64,000 nucleotides of DNA from Dactylis glomerata (lineage: Eukaryota; Streptophyta; Magnoliopsida; Poales; Poaceae). The DNA is taken from NCBI GenBank assembly GCA_007115705.1, contig QXEO01000143.1:6927434-6991433 (forward strand), in the 5' to 3' direction. The notes below the pieces were generated by a model, which ran no database searches, had not been told where the DNA came from, and saw only the letters and a program-made list of their open reading frames with translations. The translations under genes and the position numbers were made by a program. Positions within the stretch are counted from its first letter, which is position 1, and each line of letters opens with the position of its first letter. Below, one piece after another: positions 21,286 through 34,200 of the stretch.

Positions 21286-22160
21286 CTAGCAAAATATCAA
21301 AAAGAATCTCTTCCTAGTGAATTTGACAAAAAGACCACTTCTTGCATGGTGGTAGGCTAGCTAGGCAACACGTGGCACCTACCGCCACCGGCTGAGGCGA
21401 CAGCCGGCAGGGGCCTGCCACCGCTGCTCTAGGCGCCACATCATCGCCATGTCAGCATGCCACCTCTTGTCTTGTTAGTTGGGCCTGCCTCCCTGCCAGC
21501 ATGAATACACACGTGGAAACCCAATACATAATGGTTGCTCTTGTCGGCGCGTTCCACCGATGCAATAGAATCCTCGCGGGAAATACCAAAGGTAGAATCC
21601 TAGAAGAAAGATCACGGTAAGAAAGAGAAGAATCCGGATGAGGAAAAGACCAGGATTTGGTACAGTTAATTGCAAGAAAGAGATCAAATCCAAAGTAGAA
21701 TTCCAAATCCAAGAAAGATTCAAACCATACAAGAGATCTTGAAGAACATATCAAAACTAGTTGAGGAGTTTGGGATCCCAAGAGGAATAGTGGAGGAGCA
21801 CATGCTCTATCCAAGTCAAACATATATCTTATCTAGGTTCCTAGACGGAGGAAGGGCCCTATATATAGGTAGCCATGACCTAGGGGTAGTTTGGTACAAA
21901 ATAAAGAGTTGTCTTTGCTTTACTGAATTTGGTGGAAAATATAGCGGCTGCAAGCTCAAGCGCTGGGCGTAGAGTTGCGTCTATGGGGGTATTAGAATGT
22001 ACATTTTCTAGCGCTCTAGGGAGGCTTATATAGTATCCTCGGCTAGGGTTTACAAGGGTAGGACCCAGGGTTGTTTCGGATCTAGGGTCGCAGCTGGGCT
22101 GACTAGGCTTCCTATTGATCTCTTCGACAATTCGTTGGGCTTTGCCGCTCCTAGTTGCCA
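21286..22160. other. LTR-like fragments, unclassified
   Basis: There are two TATA-like boxes, CCCTATATATAGG near 21867 and GGCTTATATAGTATCC near 22024, each in moderately GC sequence of the kind seen in LTR promoters. No paired LTRs, primer site or coding region could be defined. Confidence 0.3.
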
Positions 22161-22198
22161 TAATTGCGAGCCCACCCGATTATGGGATCCCGATGAGC

Positions 22199-22420
22199 CT
22201 ACCCCATTGTGCGGGGAGGGGTTAATTCCTCTTCCTGGGCATACCCTGCTTGGTATATCCCATCACCACCCCTACGCAGAGGCATCGGGTAGTGGTTGTT
22301 AATCATGGCGGCCGCGGCAATAAAAAGATCGGTCTCATCGTCAGTCTCCTCATCGGACGATGATTTGAGAACATTCTTGTAGAATGCCTTGGCTGCCGCC
22401 CTACGACTGCTGCTACCCAT
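22199..22420 (-). pseudogene. Possible PIF/Harbinger protein N-terminus, cut by Gypsy A
   Basis: The 73-codon frame MGSSSRRAAAKAFY...SSSDEETDDE...AAAAMINNHY...RRGGDG resembles the Ser/Asp-rich N-terminus followed by the AAAAM and RRG segment of grass Harbinger-type transposases. The catalytic DDE part is not downstream. Gypsy A inserted 20 bp upstream of the ATG. The assignment is tentative. Confidence 0.3.
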
Positions 22421-22439
22421 CTACAAGCACACCGCACAC

Positions 22440-23336
22440 TGTCGGTGTACTGGATACCGGGGTATCCCGGTCCACCTGCTCCTGGGCCACTTCAACGGCC
22501 CAGCTTCGACCTAGGAGCACGATGAAGATTGAAGCCCAACAAGGAAGACCCTAATGAGGAGGAGCCTCATGAGGAGAACGACAATAAGACGCTAAGGACC
22601 AGAAGACCTCCTCGCGAGGGACTCCTCATGAGGAGAGGGACCAGATCTTTGACAGCTCATCGCAGTCCTGCATTGGTGAAATCATAAGATCAGAAGATAG
22701 TGTGTCGCCCATGCTACCCCGACAAGGGGGCGACCGGCTCTGCCGTGCCTGCATAAAGATGCATGGTGGTTGTTGCTCCCCCCTAAAAATAGGGTGGACG
22801 GTGCAGGGCGCCAGAGGAGGACGTCAGCTTTCCTCCACCCACTCCTGTGGATCGGCGCCACTGCTCTAGGTAGACCAAGACCATCAAAGACCGAAGACAC
22901 ACAACTGTACCTCTCCTTGGCCGTATTGTGGCAACCCCTTCCCCAAGTTGATGAGGGGAAGGAGGACCCCGGCGCTATAAAAGGAGGAGAGGCTGCCCCT
23001 TAGAAGAGGCCCAATTCTCAAGTTCTAGCTAGGCTAAGTAGGTTCTTCTACCTCCGGCCGGTTAGAGCTTGTAACCAAGACCTTGTAAAGCCCCGCGAGG
23101 TGTCAAAGTGCAATACAAGAAGGTAGGAAGTAGGGGTTTTACCTCACCACGAGGGCCCTAAACCTGGGTAAAGATCGGTGTCACTCTTTGTCATGCGGTA
23201 TGCTCTCCGGCATGTCGAGTCTTCCGTCGCCGTGTTTCATCGCTCTCTAGATCTCACGCATACAGCCCCCTGTGTTCGAATCCTTTGGGTCCTTCGTGTG
23301 GTACCCCGTGTTCTTGCGACAAGAAACCCACCGACA
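22440..23336 (+). repeat. Gypsy A 5' LTR
   Basis: TG...CA bounded. TATA box in GCTATAAAAGG at about 22974. Confidence 0.9.
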
Positions 23337-23338
23337 TT

Positions 23339-23357
23339 TGGCGCGTCGGGTAGGGGG
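23339..23357 (+). promoter_or_regulatory. Gypsy A primer-binding site
   Basis: TGGCGCGTCGGGTAGGGGG lies two bases inside the 5' LTR. It resembles the TGGCGCGCCAGGTAGGGGG site seen in many grass Gypsy elements, with small changes. Confidence 0.75.
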
Positions 23358-23387
23358 CTATGGTGCATTTTCTAGATCTGCTTCGAC

Positions 23388-23821
23388 ATGGGCGACGATT
23401 GTCTCGTGCGTCTTCGCCTCCGTGCTGACTACGAGAGTCGTCGCCAAGTTCGTCGTCAAGTCCTCGATGCCTTGGAGGCCATCGGACAAGTTGGCAAACC
23501 AGTGGATGGCGACGTCGGCTTTGGGGGCTTCACGGCGCTCTTCGGGCCCTTTCGTCGTGTGCCTTGGCCGCCTCGCTTCAGGCTGGATACGTCGGCTCAT
23601 TTCGACGGATCGGCTGATCCTGTCGAGTTCCTGCAATGCTACGCAATTGCCATTCGGGTGGCCAGAGGCGACGGGCGTGTCATGGCCAACTGGTTCCCGA
23701 TGGCTACGAAGGGAGAGCCTTGCCGGTGGCTCTAGGGGTTGCCCCCGGATTCCATCTCGTCTTGGAGAGGCCTCTGCGAGTGCTTCCTCGACAAGTTCTC
23801 TCCCTTAGGTCCGGAGCCTGA
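23388..23821 (+). pseudogene. Gypsy A gag remnant
   Basis: The first 115 codons include FTALFGPFRRVPWPPRFR, then HFDGSADPVEFLQCYA and MANWFPMATKG, the conserved start of the grass Gypsy Gag core. An in-frame TAG at 23733-23735 interrupts at the expected tryptophan-leucine block, after which the frame continues with LPPDSISSW. Gag similarity fades by about 23821. The rest of gag and all of pol are missing. Confidence 0.75.
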
Positions 23822-24692
23822 GGATCCGTAGGGATTCGTGGCTCTCAGCGGTTTCATCTCTGGAGTGCAAGAAGTTGAGGCTGAGGGCTTGGGGGCTCCG
23901 GCGCCTAGCCTTCAGCTATGAAGAGAAGTTTCCCTCCTCATGAGGATAAGTGTAACAGCAAAACTCTGCTTGCTCTTAACTATCTTTAATTCAAGCTATT
24001 GTTAAAGTCCTTGGAGTTTCTATCCAATTCGAATCTACGGATCCGGATGGAGCGCGGCCCAACATGAACATGAGCTTTTGCTCATTTGCCTTTCGAGAAA
24101 GAGCCGGAGCACGGTGTCCGCGCTGGGGCCTTTGCCCGGAAAACAGCAGGCCCGCAAAACCCAGAATGGATCGAGCTCTGACTAAGGGTATGACCCATTA
24201 CAGTCACCTCCCGAGGTCCATGGTGCTCTCTCCTCTCAAGCAACACTTCGATGACGGCGCGTGCGTTTGCAAGGGTCGCACAACATGTGTGAACTTGCCT
24301 ATTTTCTGCTTTCTTTAGCTACAGCCTTGGGAGTTTTTCCTTAGAACGTCTTTGCTAAGCTTGAGCGCCAGGAGGGCTGCGGGGAGATAGTCCTGCAAGC
24401 CATCATAGTCACCTCCAGAGCCACAGCGCCCGCTAGCCTTGCAAAGCTCCATGAGCTGCATACTAAGTGTTAGGCTGCTGTTCCGCTCAGGGGCTGGCCC
24501 CTGAACGGCGTAGAGCATTCTCAAGGCAAAGATGCGGCATGGACAAGTTTGCAAGGTTCAAGCAAAAGAGATACGGCGAACAGACGCCTTAAGTGCGATT
24601 ACAACTTAAAATGGCCCAGCAGGGCAATGTTTAACGTGCACCGCATGTGCAGTTCATCACAGATACGTCAGGAGATAGGCTAATGGGTGAGC
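23822..24692. other. Gypsy A internal spacer
   Basis: No coding region was recognised on either strand. It lies between the gag remnant and the antisense ORF. Confidence 0.4.
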
Positions 24693-24803
24693 TTACGTGG
24701 CGTCCTCCTTGAAGCTGTTGACGTCATCGAGGTCCACGCTTGATGCGAGGGATGCCGCTTCCTCATCACTAGACTCCGCCGCTTCTTCATCGCCAGACTC
24801 CTC

Positions 24804-24851
24804 GGAGCTCGTCGCTTCTTCGCTGGAAGAGCTCGTCGCTTCTTCGCTGGA
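24804..24851. repeat. 24-bp tandem repeat in antisense ORF
   Basis: Two copies of GAGCTCGTCGCTTCTTCGCT plus GGAA. They encode a repeated Ser/Glu-rich block at the C-terminus of the minus-strand protein. Confidence 0.75.
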
Positions 24852-27668
24852 AGAGCTCTCCGCCCTTGCAGCCGATGACGTGCCCGGGCGGGAGTAGATT
24901 GCTTGCAGGCGCTAGATGGTGATATCCAGGCGCGCTGCTATGGCGATTACCTCGCGGTTAGGAGTGCCGGGGGCATGGCCGCCCTCCTCTGGAGGGCGTC
25001 CAGCAGGTCAAGGTCTGGGTGAAGGCGCTGAAGGTTGGAGAAGATGCATGTTCCGGCCAGTCCCAGGAGCTCTCGACACTCGGCGTCGATGAGCTCCATG
25101 ACCCTCGCCTCGGCCTCCACCAGCTTGTCACTAAGCCGGCAGAAGAAGCGCAGGATCGCTCCATCGTCTTTGGGAGCAGGGGAAGGCTTAGGCCTTCGAT
25201 GCCTAGACGCCATGCCACCTCCATGACATGGGCGGAGACGTCGCGGAACATCTGCACTCGCTGCCTCGGCAGCAGCCATGCTTCCTCCTCGAAGTCCTTG
25301 GCTTCTTGGAGTTCCTTGGTGAGGCCCACGATCTATTGGACCATCGCCTCATTCTCCTCCCCGATCAGCAATGTCTCGTGGTGAAGCGCATTCATCGTGG
25401 CGTCGGCCTGCTCCAGCGCTTGTTCAATGCCCCTGTGCACCTCGTGCGCTCTCCTCAGCTCTGCCTCCTGGTCGCGTACCTGGCACTCGAGGGCCTCTCA
25501 CCCCTGCTTGTATCGCTCTAGGGCAGCGTCGGTCTTGGCACAGAAGTCCGCGTGGCATGCCTCGAGGCTCTCGGCATGCCTCCGCTCGAACTCCTGCTCC
25601 AGGATCACCGGCCGCTGGTTCAGCATGCGGTCCATCCGCTCCTGGAGGGTGGATTCTCGTTGCTGCAGCATCTCTTGGTGTTGGGCCAGGTCGGTGGCGG
25701 TCTGGCTGACCATGCTCTCCCTGCTCTCGAGGGCCTCCCGCTCCCTGATGAGCTGGTCCTCAAGGGTAGAGAGCTTCTCCTCCTAGAGGCACAATCCCTA
25801 TTCACAGCGGTGGACCTCCTCCTCTCTTGTGGTGAGCCCTACCTCAAGCAGGCCCAGGCTTGCTGCCCGGGAGTCGGCGCTCTCCTCGCGGGCGTGCATC
25901 AGGGCCTCCCTCTCCTCGGTCTCCTCCAGCCTCTGTCGTGCATTGGAGAGAAGGCTGTTAGCATTGGCCCTGGCCTAGTCCAGGAGGTGATGCGCTGCCC
26001 GCCTCGCCTCTTCACCGGCCAAGGCTGGGTTGGGAGACCCAACAGTGAGGGGGATCCTCTGGCGCGCTGTGGAGGTGATCTCCATGGCCTCAGTGTGAGC
26101 TTGAGCCAGGATCTCCCTCATAGTCGTCCTCGCCCTCGCCAGGACCTCCTCGGCCTCGTCGACCGCGCTCACGCGGATCTCCTCCGCTTCCTTCATTGCC
26201 GCCTCATGGCAAGTGGCTGTGTGCTCGTCAAGGAGGCGGCCCCTCTCCATGGCCTCGCGGAGTAGGACCCAGCCTTCGTCGAGCTCAGCATGCTCGGTGG
26301 CTCGGGCCCTGGTGACCTCGTCATGGAAGGTGGCGATCATGGTTTCGTGCACCCTCTCCCATGCTTCATCGGCGGTGGGATAAGGGCGCGCGGTGATCCT
26401 CGGGTGCTTCCCCAAGATCTCCGGTAGAGGAGGTGATGGAGCTCTGGAAGGGCCCAACCCTTGGGCGGCTGTCTCTCCCTCGGGACAGGGCTCGGGGCTG
26501 CCCTCTCTGTCAGGTTTGCCCCCTCTGCGTCAGCTTGAGTCGCGGGCGTAGCAGAGGATGCCCCCAGGGCGGTCGTCTCGCTTGTCGCTGCGGGGGTGGC
26601 AGGCATCGCCCCCGTGGTTTCCAACCGGACGCCAACGCTTTGGGGCTCGGTCGCTTCGTGAACCGGTGCGGCTATCTCTATGGGCGGTGCGTCTGTGGAT
26701 GCATGACCTCCTTCTTCTTCGGCGGCGCCGTCGGAATGGTGGTGGCAGCCGGGTTAGGGCCCGGCGTGGTCTGGCTCGTCTTCTTCTTCTTCTTCTCTTC
26801 CTTCTTCTCCTCGGCGTCCCTGGAAAGGAAAGAGGAAGGGGGTTAGGAGGAAGGTAAGTCAAGAGTTTTATTCAGTGTAGGTGGTACTCATGAGGCGTCG
26901 CATTCGACCCAGCCTCCCTTGCTAGGGAGGGCAGAGGCTGGAGGCGGAGGTGTCGAGGTCTCGCCGGCCGGCCCCTTGCCGTGGGGGGCCTCCATCTCTA
27001 GTTGCTGGTTGGCGCTCTCGACGTTGAACTTGGAGCGGCATTCGGCTTCCAGGCAGGCTTGACGCTCCTTCTTCTCGAGATCTCGTGAGGTGGATGCGGT
27101 GGCATCTCCTCCAGTTGGCTGGTCGGCCGTGGTGGCTTCGTCCTCGTCGGAGGAGTCCGAGAGCATCACGGTGCTCTGGGAGCACCCTCGGCGGGTCATC
27201 CTCTCGCCAGAGTCGACATTGTCCTCAGCATCTCCAGAGGCCTCGGGGCCTGCCTCCCTCGCCGTGGAGTCCTGCTCCAAGCTTGCTGCCAGAGCACTTG
27301 GGGGAGGACCAGGCGTGACCCCGTCCGCGAGGAAGGGGCCCGAGGTGTTGAATTATAGGACCCCAACGTGGCGCGCTGGCCTCCCGGGAGCCCAGGTTAT
27401 AGATCGGTAGTGTTCCTCGCGGAATCGCTGGGATGTGCGCGATGGAGAAGAAGGCCCTTATCACCTCGCCTCGGGCGTCAGCGTTGAGCTTGCTAACATG
27501 GAGCCGGATGTCGTCGTCGCCCCGGTGTGCCCAGATGGGGCGGCGGTGATCCTGCATAGGGGCAGTGCATCTGGTGACGAACTCCACTCTGACCATGATC
27601 CCCGTGACTCCCGCCCTTCGGAGGTCACGGATCCATGGGCGGAGTGTCTTCAAGGCTTCTTCTGGGAG

Positions 27669-29025
27669 TGATACATTGCAAACGTATCTATAATTTTTGA
27701 TGTTGCATGCTTGTTTTTACACCAATTGCTTTGTATTTTGTTTACACATCGTGGTGTTTTTATGCATTTTCTAGAACTAACCTATTAACAAGATGCCATA
27801 GTGCCAGTTCTTGTTTTCTGCTACTTTGTGTTTCAAAAAAGTTACATAGGAAATATACTCAGAATTGGATGAAACAAAGCCCGAAGTTCCTATTTTCCCT
27901 GACAAGAGACGAAGTCCAAAGCAGAGACGGAGGGGGGCTAGGAGGCAGCCACACCAGGGGTGGCGCGGGTGCCCCTGGCCACGCCACCCTATGGTGTGGG
28001 GCCCCTGGGTGCCCTCTGACATCGCCCCTCCGCCTATAAAAAGCCTCCAACGAGAAAACCCTAAAAGAATCGACGTTTTTCCAGAATAATTTCCACAGCG
28101 CCGCCGCCGTCGTAGATGAGATTCAGGGGACAGAAGTCTCTGTTCCGGCACCCTGCCGGGACGGGGAATTGCCCCTGGAGCCATCTCCATCGACTCCACC
28201 GCCATCTCCATCGCCATTGCTGACTCCCATGATGAGGAGGGAGTAGTTCTGCCCCAGGGCTGAGGGCTCTACCGGTAGCTATGTGGTTCATCTCTCTCTC
28301 CCATGATGTGATTTGTGATCATGAGCTTTGTATCTAGTTGAATTGTAGATGTTGCTCTTCATCTGTTATGCTACTCAAGTGGTTTTATTATTGTGATCTC
28401 CGGAGACACCTTGTACCATGATGTGAAGGTGACAGTGTGCGCATTATGTGTGTCTCTTAGGCTAAATTTTATAGTAATACTTGTCATGAGTTATGATCTG
28501 AGTTGGATGTCTCTATGAATTGTTGGTGTTTGTCTGGAACCGTCTAGTGCACTCAAGGTGACATTGTGGGGTAATCTAGATTGGGGAATGCGAACTTTGA
28601 GGAGTGCTTTATAGCCCTACCCTTGGATTAGTGTTCATTATCCAACCAGAGAGTAGTTCAGTGTAGCATAGTGAAGATTGATATTTATGTGTTCAATTAT
28701 GTTATAATTGTTGAGAGTGTCCACTAGTGAAAGTATGATCCCTAGGCCTTGTTTCTAAGCATTGAAACACCGTTTACAACCAGTTATGCTACATGTTTGC
28801 TTGCAGCGATTTTTATTTTAGATTGCAATTACCACTTATAATCATCCATATTACTTGTATTTCACTATCTCTTTGCCGAACTAGTGCACCTATACACCTG
28901 ACAAGTGTATTGGGTGTGTTGGGGACACAAGAGACTTCTTGTATCTTAATTGTAGGGTTGCTTGAGAGGGATACCTTTGACCTCTTCCTCCCTGAGTTTG
29001 ATAAACCTTGGGTGCGTAGACATCA
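27669..29025 (+). mobile_element. Solo LTR (TGATAC clade, subfamily X)
   Basis: The 1357-bp block runs TGATACATTGC...AGACATCA and is flanked by a perfect 5-bp duplication GGGAG (27664-27668 and 29026-29030). It has a TATA box at 28035-28043 (TATAAAAAG). No internal region is present, as after LTR-LTR recombination. It matches the solo LTR at 41790-43338 across its length, including the shared ending with TTGGGTGTGTTGGGGACACA. Confidence 0.92.
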
Positions 29026-30047
29026 GGGAGCGTCTCGCTGGCCCAGGTGGTGCGTTTGGCGGGGGGCTCCCCGATAACGAGGAAGAGCTCAGATTCTTCA
29101 AGGACGTCAACATAGAGCCAGCGGCTCCAAAAGTCTTCAACTTTCTTCACCCACTTCAAGTCGATGAAGTCGTCCTCTGTTCCGGCCGTGGCGATGAAGG
29201 AGACACAGCCCGAGCTCTAGTTCAGTCCAGAGGGCCGAAGGGTGAAGAGGTGGTGGAAGTACGCCACCAACGGCTTGATGCCAATCCACGGCTCGCAGGC
29301 GTAGGCGAAGACCGCCAGCAGGGTGATGGATTTGGGGTGAAGGTGGATCGCCCGGATCCTGTATGTCTCCAGGATCTCCAAGAGGAAGGGAGAAAAGGGA
29401 GGTACCATTCCAGTGAAGACGGAGAAGAGGAAGAAGGGCTGCGCAGTCGCCGGCAAGGCACCTCGCGGCGTCCGGCCGTGCCAGATGCGAGTGGCTCCCC
29501 ACTCACTGTTCTTGCTCCCAACCATCTCGCGGACAGTTTGGAGCTCGCGGTCACCCTTGACGCGAGATTCGAGCAGAGGCGCCGCCACCGGCGCCGCTGC
29601 CCCAGAAGATCGTCCTGCTTCGGTGGACCTGCAGGGTGCCATCTCGTAGTGAGCTAAGGGCAGATCTCGGAGGAGGACTGGGAGCGAGAGCAAGTTGGAT
29701 GCGCAAGTTCAACAGGAGGAGACGGTGGCAGTGATGCGTGTGTGAAGGAGGAGGGAGTGCCTTCTCTGCTAAGCTTTAAAGGAGACAGAGGGGGCGCGGT
29801 TTCCAAAGCGTCGTCTTTGACGCGATAGTTCAAAACACCCGTTACCCTCTACACGATGCACGATCTCCATGCCGCTTTGTCTCGCTAGCCAAGGTCATGC
29901 CACGTGTCCACGGTCTCTGCATCTTCACATGGTCCTCTAACCGCATGCGTTGACGCGTGCCACTGGAGGGCCCAGCAGCTACTGGGGGCCCCTGACCCTT
30001 CACTCCCTCGAGAGGGCGCGTTTGCGGGTCAGGCTCCCAGGGGCTAC

Positions 30048-30945
30048 TGTCGGTGTACTGGATACCGAGGTATCCCAGTCCACCTGCTCCTGGGCCACTT
30101 CAATGGCCCAGCTTCGGCTTAGGAGCGCGATGAAGATTGAAGCCCAACAAGGAAGACCCTCATGAGGAGGAGCCTCATGAGGCGAATGACAATAAGACGC
30201 TAAGGACCAGAAGACCTCCTTGTGAGGGACTCCTCATGAGCAGAGGGACCAGATCTTCGATAGCTCAGCACAGTCCTGCGTTGGTGAAAGGATAAGATCA
30301 GAAGATAGCATGCCGCCCATGCTACCCCGACAAGGGGGCGACCAGCTCTACCGTGCCTGCATAAAGCTACACGATGGTTGTTGCTCCCCCCCTCCTAAAA
30401 ATAGGGTGGACGATGCAGGGCGCTAGAGGAGGATGTCAGCTTTCCTCCACCTATTCCCGTGGACCGGCCACTATTCTACGTAGACCAAGACCATCGAAGA
30501 CCGAAGACACACAGCTGTCCCTCTCCTTGGCCGTATTGTGGCAACCCCTTCCCCAAGTTGATGAGGGGAAGGAGGACCTCGGCGCTATAAAAGGCGGGGA
30601 GGTTGCCCCTTAGAAGAGGTCCAATTCTCAAGTTCTAGCTAGGCTAAGTAGGTTCTTCTACCTCCAGCCGGTTAGAGCTTGTAACCAAGACATTGTAAAG
30701 CCTTGCGAGGTGTCGCAGTGCAATAAAAGAAGATATGAAGTAGGGGTTTTACCTCACCACGAGGGCCCTAAACCTAGGTAAAGCTCGGTGTCACTCTCTA
30801 TCATGTGGTGTGCTCTCCGGGGTGTCGAGTCTTCCATCGCCGTGTTTCATCGCTCTCTAGATCTCATACGTACAGCCCCTGCGTTCGAATCCTTTGGGTC
30901 CTTCATGCGGTAACCCGTGTTCTTGCGACACGAAGCCCATCGACA
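30048..30945 (+). repeat. Gypsy A 3' LTR
   Basis: Closely similar to 22440-23336 along its length with scattered substitutions. Ends CATCGACA. Confidence 0.9.
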
Positions 30946-31238
30946 CGCACCGACATTAGTGTCCATGCTGACGCCCCAACGGTACCAGAGAACTAAAATT
31001 GATCGGCCAACATACCTCAAATGCGGTTGGGCGAAACTTCGAATAGGTTGCAGGCACGGGATAGCAATGGACCCGAGCGTCTGGCATGTGTAGGGTATTG
31101 GTCGTTGTTAGTGGCAGGAAGAATCCACACTTCTCTGGCAACGCGTGCGGGCTGCAGCAGTGCTGGATATTGGAGGGTCACGATCGATGACAGCCCTCGT
31201 CTAAAACAGACAACAATCTCTTTTGTGGCGGTGTGGTG
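30946..31238. other. Flank between Gypsy A and G1
   Basis: About 290 bp of pre-existing sequence. It should be contiguous with 22439 on one side and 51709 on the other once insertions are removed. No gene was recognised. Confidence 0.5.
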
Positions 31239-34200
31239 TGATACGTTGCAAACGTATCTATAATTTTTGATGCTCCATGCTTGTTTTACACCAATTGCTT
31301 TATGTTTTGTTTACACTTTGTGACATTTTTATGCATTTTCTGGAACTAACCTATTAACAAGATGCCACAGTGCCAGTTCCTGTTTTTTGCTATTTTTCTA
31401 TTCTAGGTTTTTACTAAAGGAAATATTCTCGGAATTGGACGAAATAAAAGCCAAAGTTCTTATTTTGTTGACACAAAGACGGAGTCCAAAGGAGAGACGG
31501 AGACCAGCCCAGAGCCGGCCACACCTGGTGGTGGCGCGGCCCAGCCCCTGGCCGCGCCACCCCATGGTGTGGGCCCCTCGGGCGCCACCGACCTCGCCCT
31601 TCCGCCTATAAATTCACATCCTCGAGAAAACCCTAAACACCCGAGCCTCCATCCACGAAAAGTACTGTAAGCCACCGCTGTCATCGACCCTATTTCGGGA
31701 GGGTTCTGAAGCTCTTCCCGGCACCCTGTCGGAGAGGGGAATCATCACCGGAGGCCTTCTTCATCGCCATGCCTGCCTCCGGAGTGATGCGTGAGTAGTT
31801 CATTGATACGTCTCAAACGTATCTATAATTTTTGATGAAACCATGCTTGTTTATGCACCATTTGTTTTGTGTTTTGTTACACTTCATGGCGTTTTTATGC
31901 ATTTTCTAGAACTAACCTATTAACGAGATGCCACAGTGTCAGTTCCCTGTTTTTTGTTGTTTTTGTGTTTTAGAAAAGTTACACAGGAAATATTCTCGGA
32001 ATTGGACGAAACAAAAGCAGAAGTTCCTATTTTTCCCGACATGAGACGGAGTCCAAAGCAAAGACGGAGGGGGGCCAGAGGCCAGCCACACCATAGGGTG
32101 GCACGGCCTACCCCTGGCCTGCGCCATCAGGTGGTGAGGCCACCTGGCCCACCTCCTGACATCACCCTTCCGCCTATATATTCTCCTCAGCGAGAAAACC
32201 CTAAGGGCCCGATCAATTTTCCAGAAAACATACTGCAAGCCGCCGCCGTCATCGACGCGAGATCGGGAGGGTCCAGAAGCTCTTCCTGGTACCCTACCAG
32301 AGAGGGGAATCACCACCGGAGGCCTTCTTCATCACCATGCCTGCCTCCAGAGTGATGTGTGAGTAGTATACCTTGGACTATGGGTCCATAGCAGTAGCTA
32401 GATGGTTGTCTTCTCCTCCATGTGCTTCATGTTTAGATCTTGTGAGCTGCCTATCATGATCAGGATCATCATTATGTAATTCTACATATTGTGTTTGTTG
32501 GGATCCGATGAATATTGAGTACTATATCAAGTTGATTTATTGATTTATCATATCTATGTTGTTTATGATCTTGCATGCTCTCCGTTGCTAGTAGATATCT
32601 TGGCCGAGTAGATGCTAGTGACTCCAAGAGGGAGTACTTATGCTCGATAGTGTGTTCATGCCTCTAGTAATCTGGGGGAGTGACAATAACCTCTAAGGTT
32701 GTAGATGTGTTGTTGCTACTAGGGAGAAAACAACAATCTTGTGTTCAAGGACATTCGTACTGTTTACATTACAAACTTTGCTTAAGGCGATAATCTGTTG
32801 CTTGCAACTTAATACCCAACGGTTGCTCGGATGACATCCGGCGGGTGGATTATTAGTCATAGATGCAGTTGGATTATGGTCTATGTATTATGTTGTAATG
32901 CCCAAGTGAATCTTATAGTGATCCCCATGACATGTGCATGCTTTCGTTATTCTGTCAATTGCCCGACTGTAATTTGCTTACCCAGCATGTTATTTATCTT
33001 TATGGAGAGACACCTCTAGTGAACTGTGGACCCGGTCCATTCTTTTACATTCTTATTACCGTTTACTATTTACTCGCATTATTTATTTTCTCGCAAACAA
33101 CTATCTTTTACCACATGATACGTTTAATCCTTTGTTTAGAGCAAACCAGTGAGATTGACAACCTCACTGTAAGTTGGGGAAAATAATTTGGTTGTGTTGT
33201 GTGCAGGTTCCACGCTGCTGCTGGTGCAAAGCTACGCCCCAGATAAGGCGCCATATATAAATTGTCTGGAGCTGTCGCCAAGCCAATGAGCATCAACCTT
33301 CGGAAGTTGGTTCTTTCTCCTACTGGTTCAATAAACCTCGGTTTCATACTGAGGGAAGACTTGCTGTTGTGCTCATCATACCTTCCTCTTGGGGTTCCCA
33401 ACTGGGTGCCTAACACGCACTATCATTCATCTTTGGACTATGGGTCCACAGCAGTGGCTAGATGGTTGTCTTCTCCTATTTGCGCCTCCATGTTTAGATC
33501 TTGTGAGCTCCCTACATCATCAAGATCATCTTAATGTAATTCTACATGTTGTGTTTGTTAGGATCCGATGAATATTGAGTATTATATCAAGTTGATTATT
33601 GGTTTATCATGTCTATGTTATTTGTGATCTTGCATGCTCTTTGTTGCTAGTAGATGCTTTGGCCAAGTAGATGCTAGTGACTCCAAGAGGGAGTATTTAT
33701 GCTCAATAGTGGGTTCATGCCTCTAGTAATCTAGGAAAGTGACAATAACTTCTAAGGTTGTAGATGTGTTGTTGCTACTAGGGAGAAAACAACAATCTTT
33801 TGTTCAAGGATAATTGTATTTTTTACATTACACACTTTGCTTAATGCAATAATCTGTTGCTTGCAACTTAATACCCAAAGGTTGTTCGGATGATATCCTA
33901 AAGGTGGATTATTAGTCATAGATGCAGTTGGATTATGGTCTATGTATTATGTTGTAATGCCCAAATGAATCTCATAGTGATCTTCATGTCATGTACATGC
34001 ATTGTTATGTATTCTTTATTTGTCAATTGCCCAACTGTAATTTGTTCACCCTGCATGTTATTTATCTTTATGGAGAGACACCTCTAGTGAACTGTGGACC
34101 CTGGTCCATTCTGTTACATTGATCATTCCATCTACTGCAAACACTGTTTACTTTCTACAAGTATTATTTCATTTCACTGCAAACAAATATCTCTTTACAC

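Larger units (their letters stand above)
24693..29642 (-). pseudogene. Gypsy A antisense ORF (PF04195-like 'gypsy type transposon' protein), broken
   Basis: It starts at the ATG at 29642 (MAPCRSTEAG). FSPFLLEILETYRIRAIHL, then FAYACEPWIGIKPLVAYFHH, matches the conserved 'putative gypsy type transposon' domain (PF04195). KWVKKVEDFWSRWLYVDV follows. One in-frame TAG lies at about 29218. The solo LTR 27669-29025 splits the frame, which resumes with HRRPIWAHRGDDDIRLHVSK. A long Glu/Ala-rich coiled-coil region spans about 26450-25500, and the acidic Ser/Glu C-terminus ends at TAA 24693-24695. Such proteins are encoded opposite to gag-pol in several plant Gypsy lineages. Their function is unknown to me. 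Confidence 0.75.
22440..30945 (+). mobile_element. Gypsy A: LTR retrotransposon with antisense ORF
   Basis: Paired LTRs (22440-23336, 897 bp; 30048-30945, 898 bp) both start TGTCGGTGTACTGGATACC. Next to the 5' LTR is a primer site TGGCGCGTCGGGTAGGGGG, and before the 3' LTR is a purine-rich tract (CCCAGGGGCTAC). Flanks CACAC and CGCAC differ at one base. The interior has a gag remnant on the plus strand and a long antisense ORF on the minus strand. No protease, RT or integrase was recognised, so it appears non-autonomous. A solo LTR is nested at 27669-29025. Confidence 0.88.

Noticed and set aside
26433..26862. Overlapping long ORFs on both strands with TTC runs
   Set aside because: GC-rich codons of the antisense retroelement ORF leave the complementary frames open; not separate genes.
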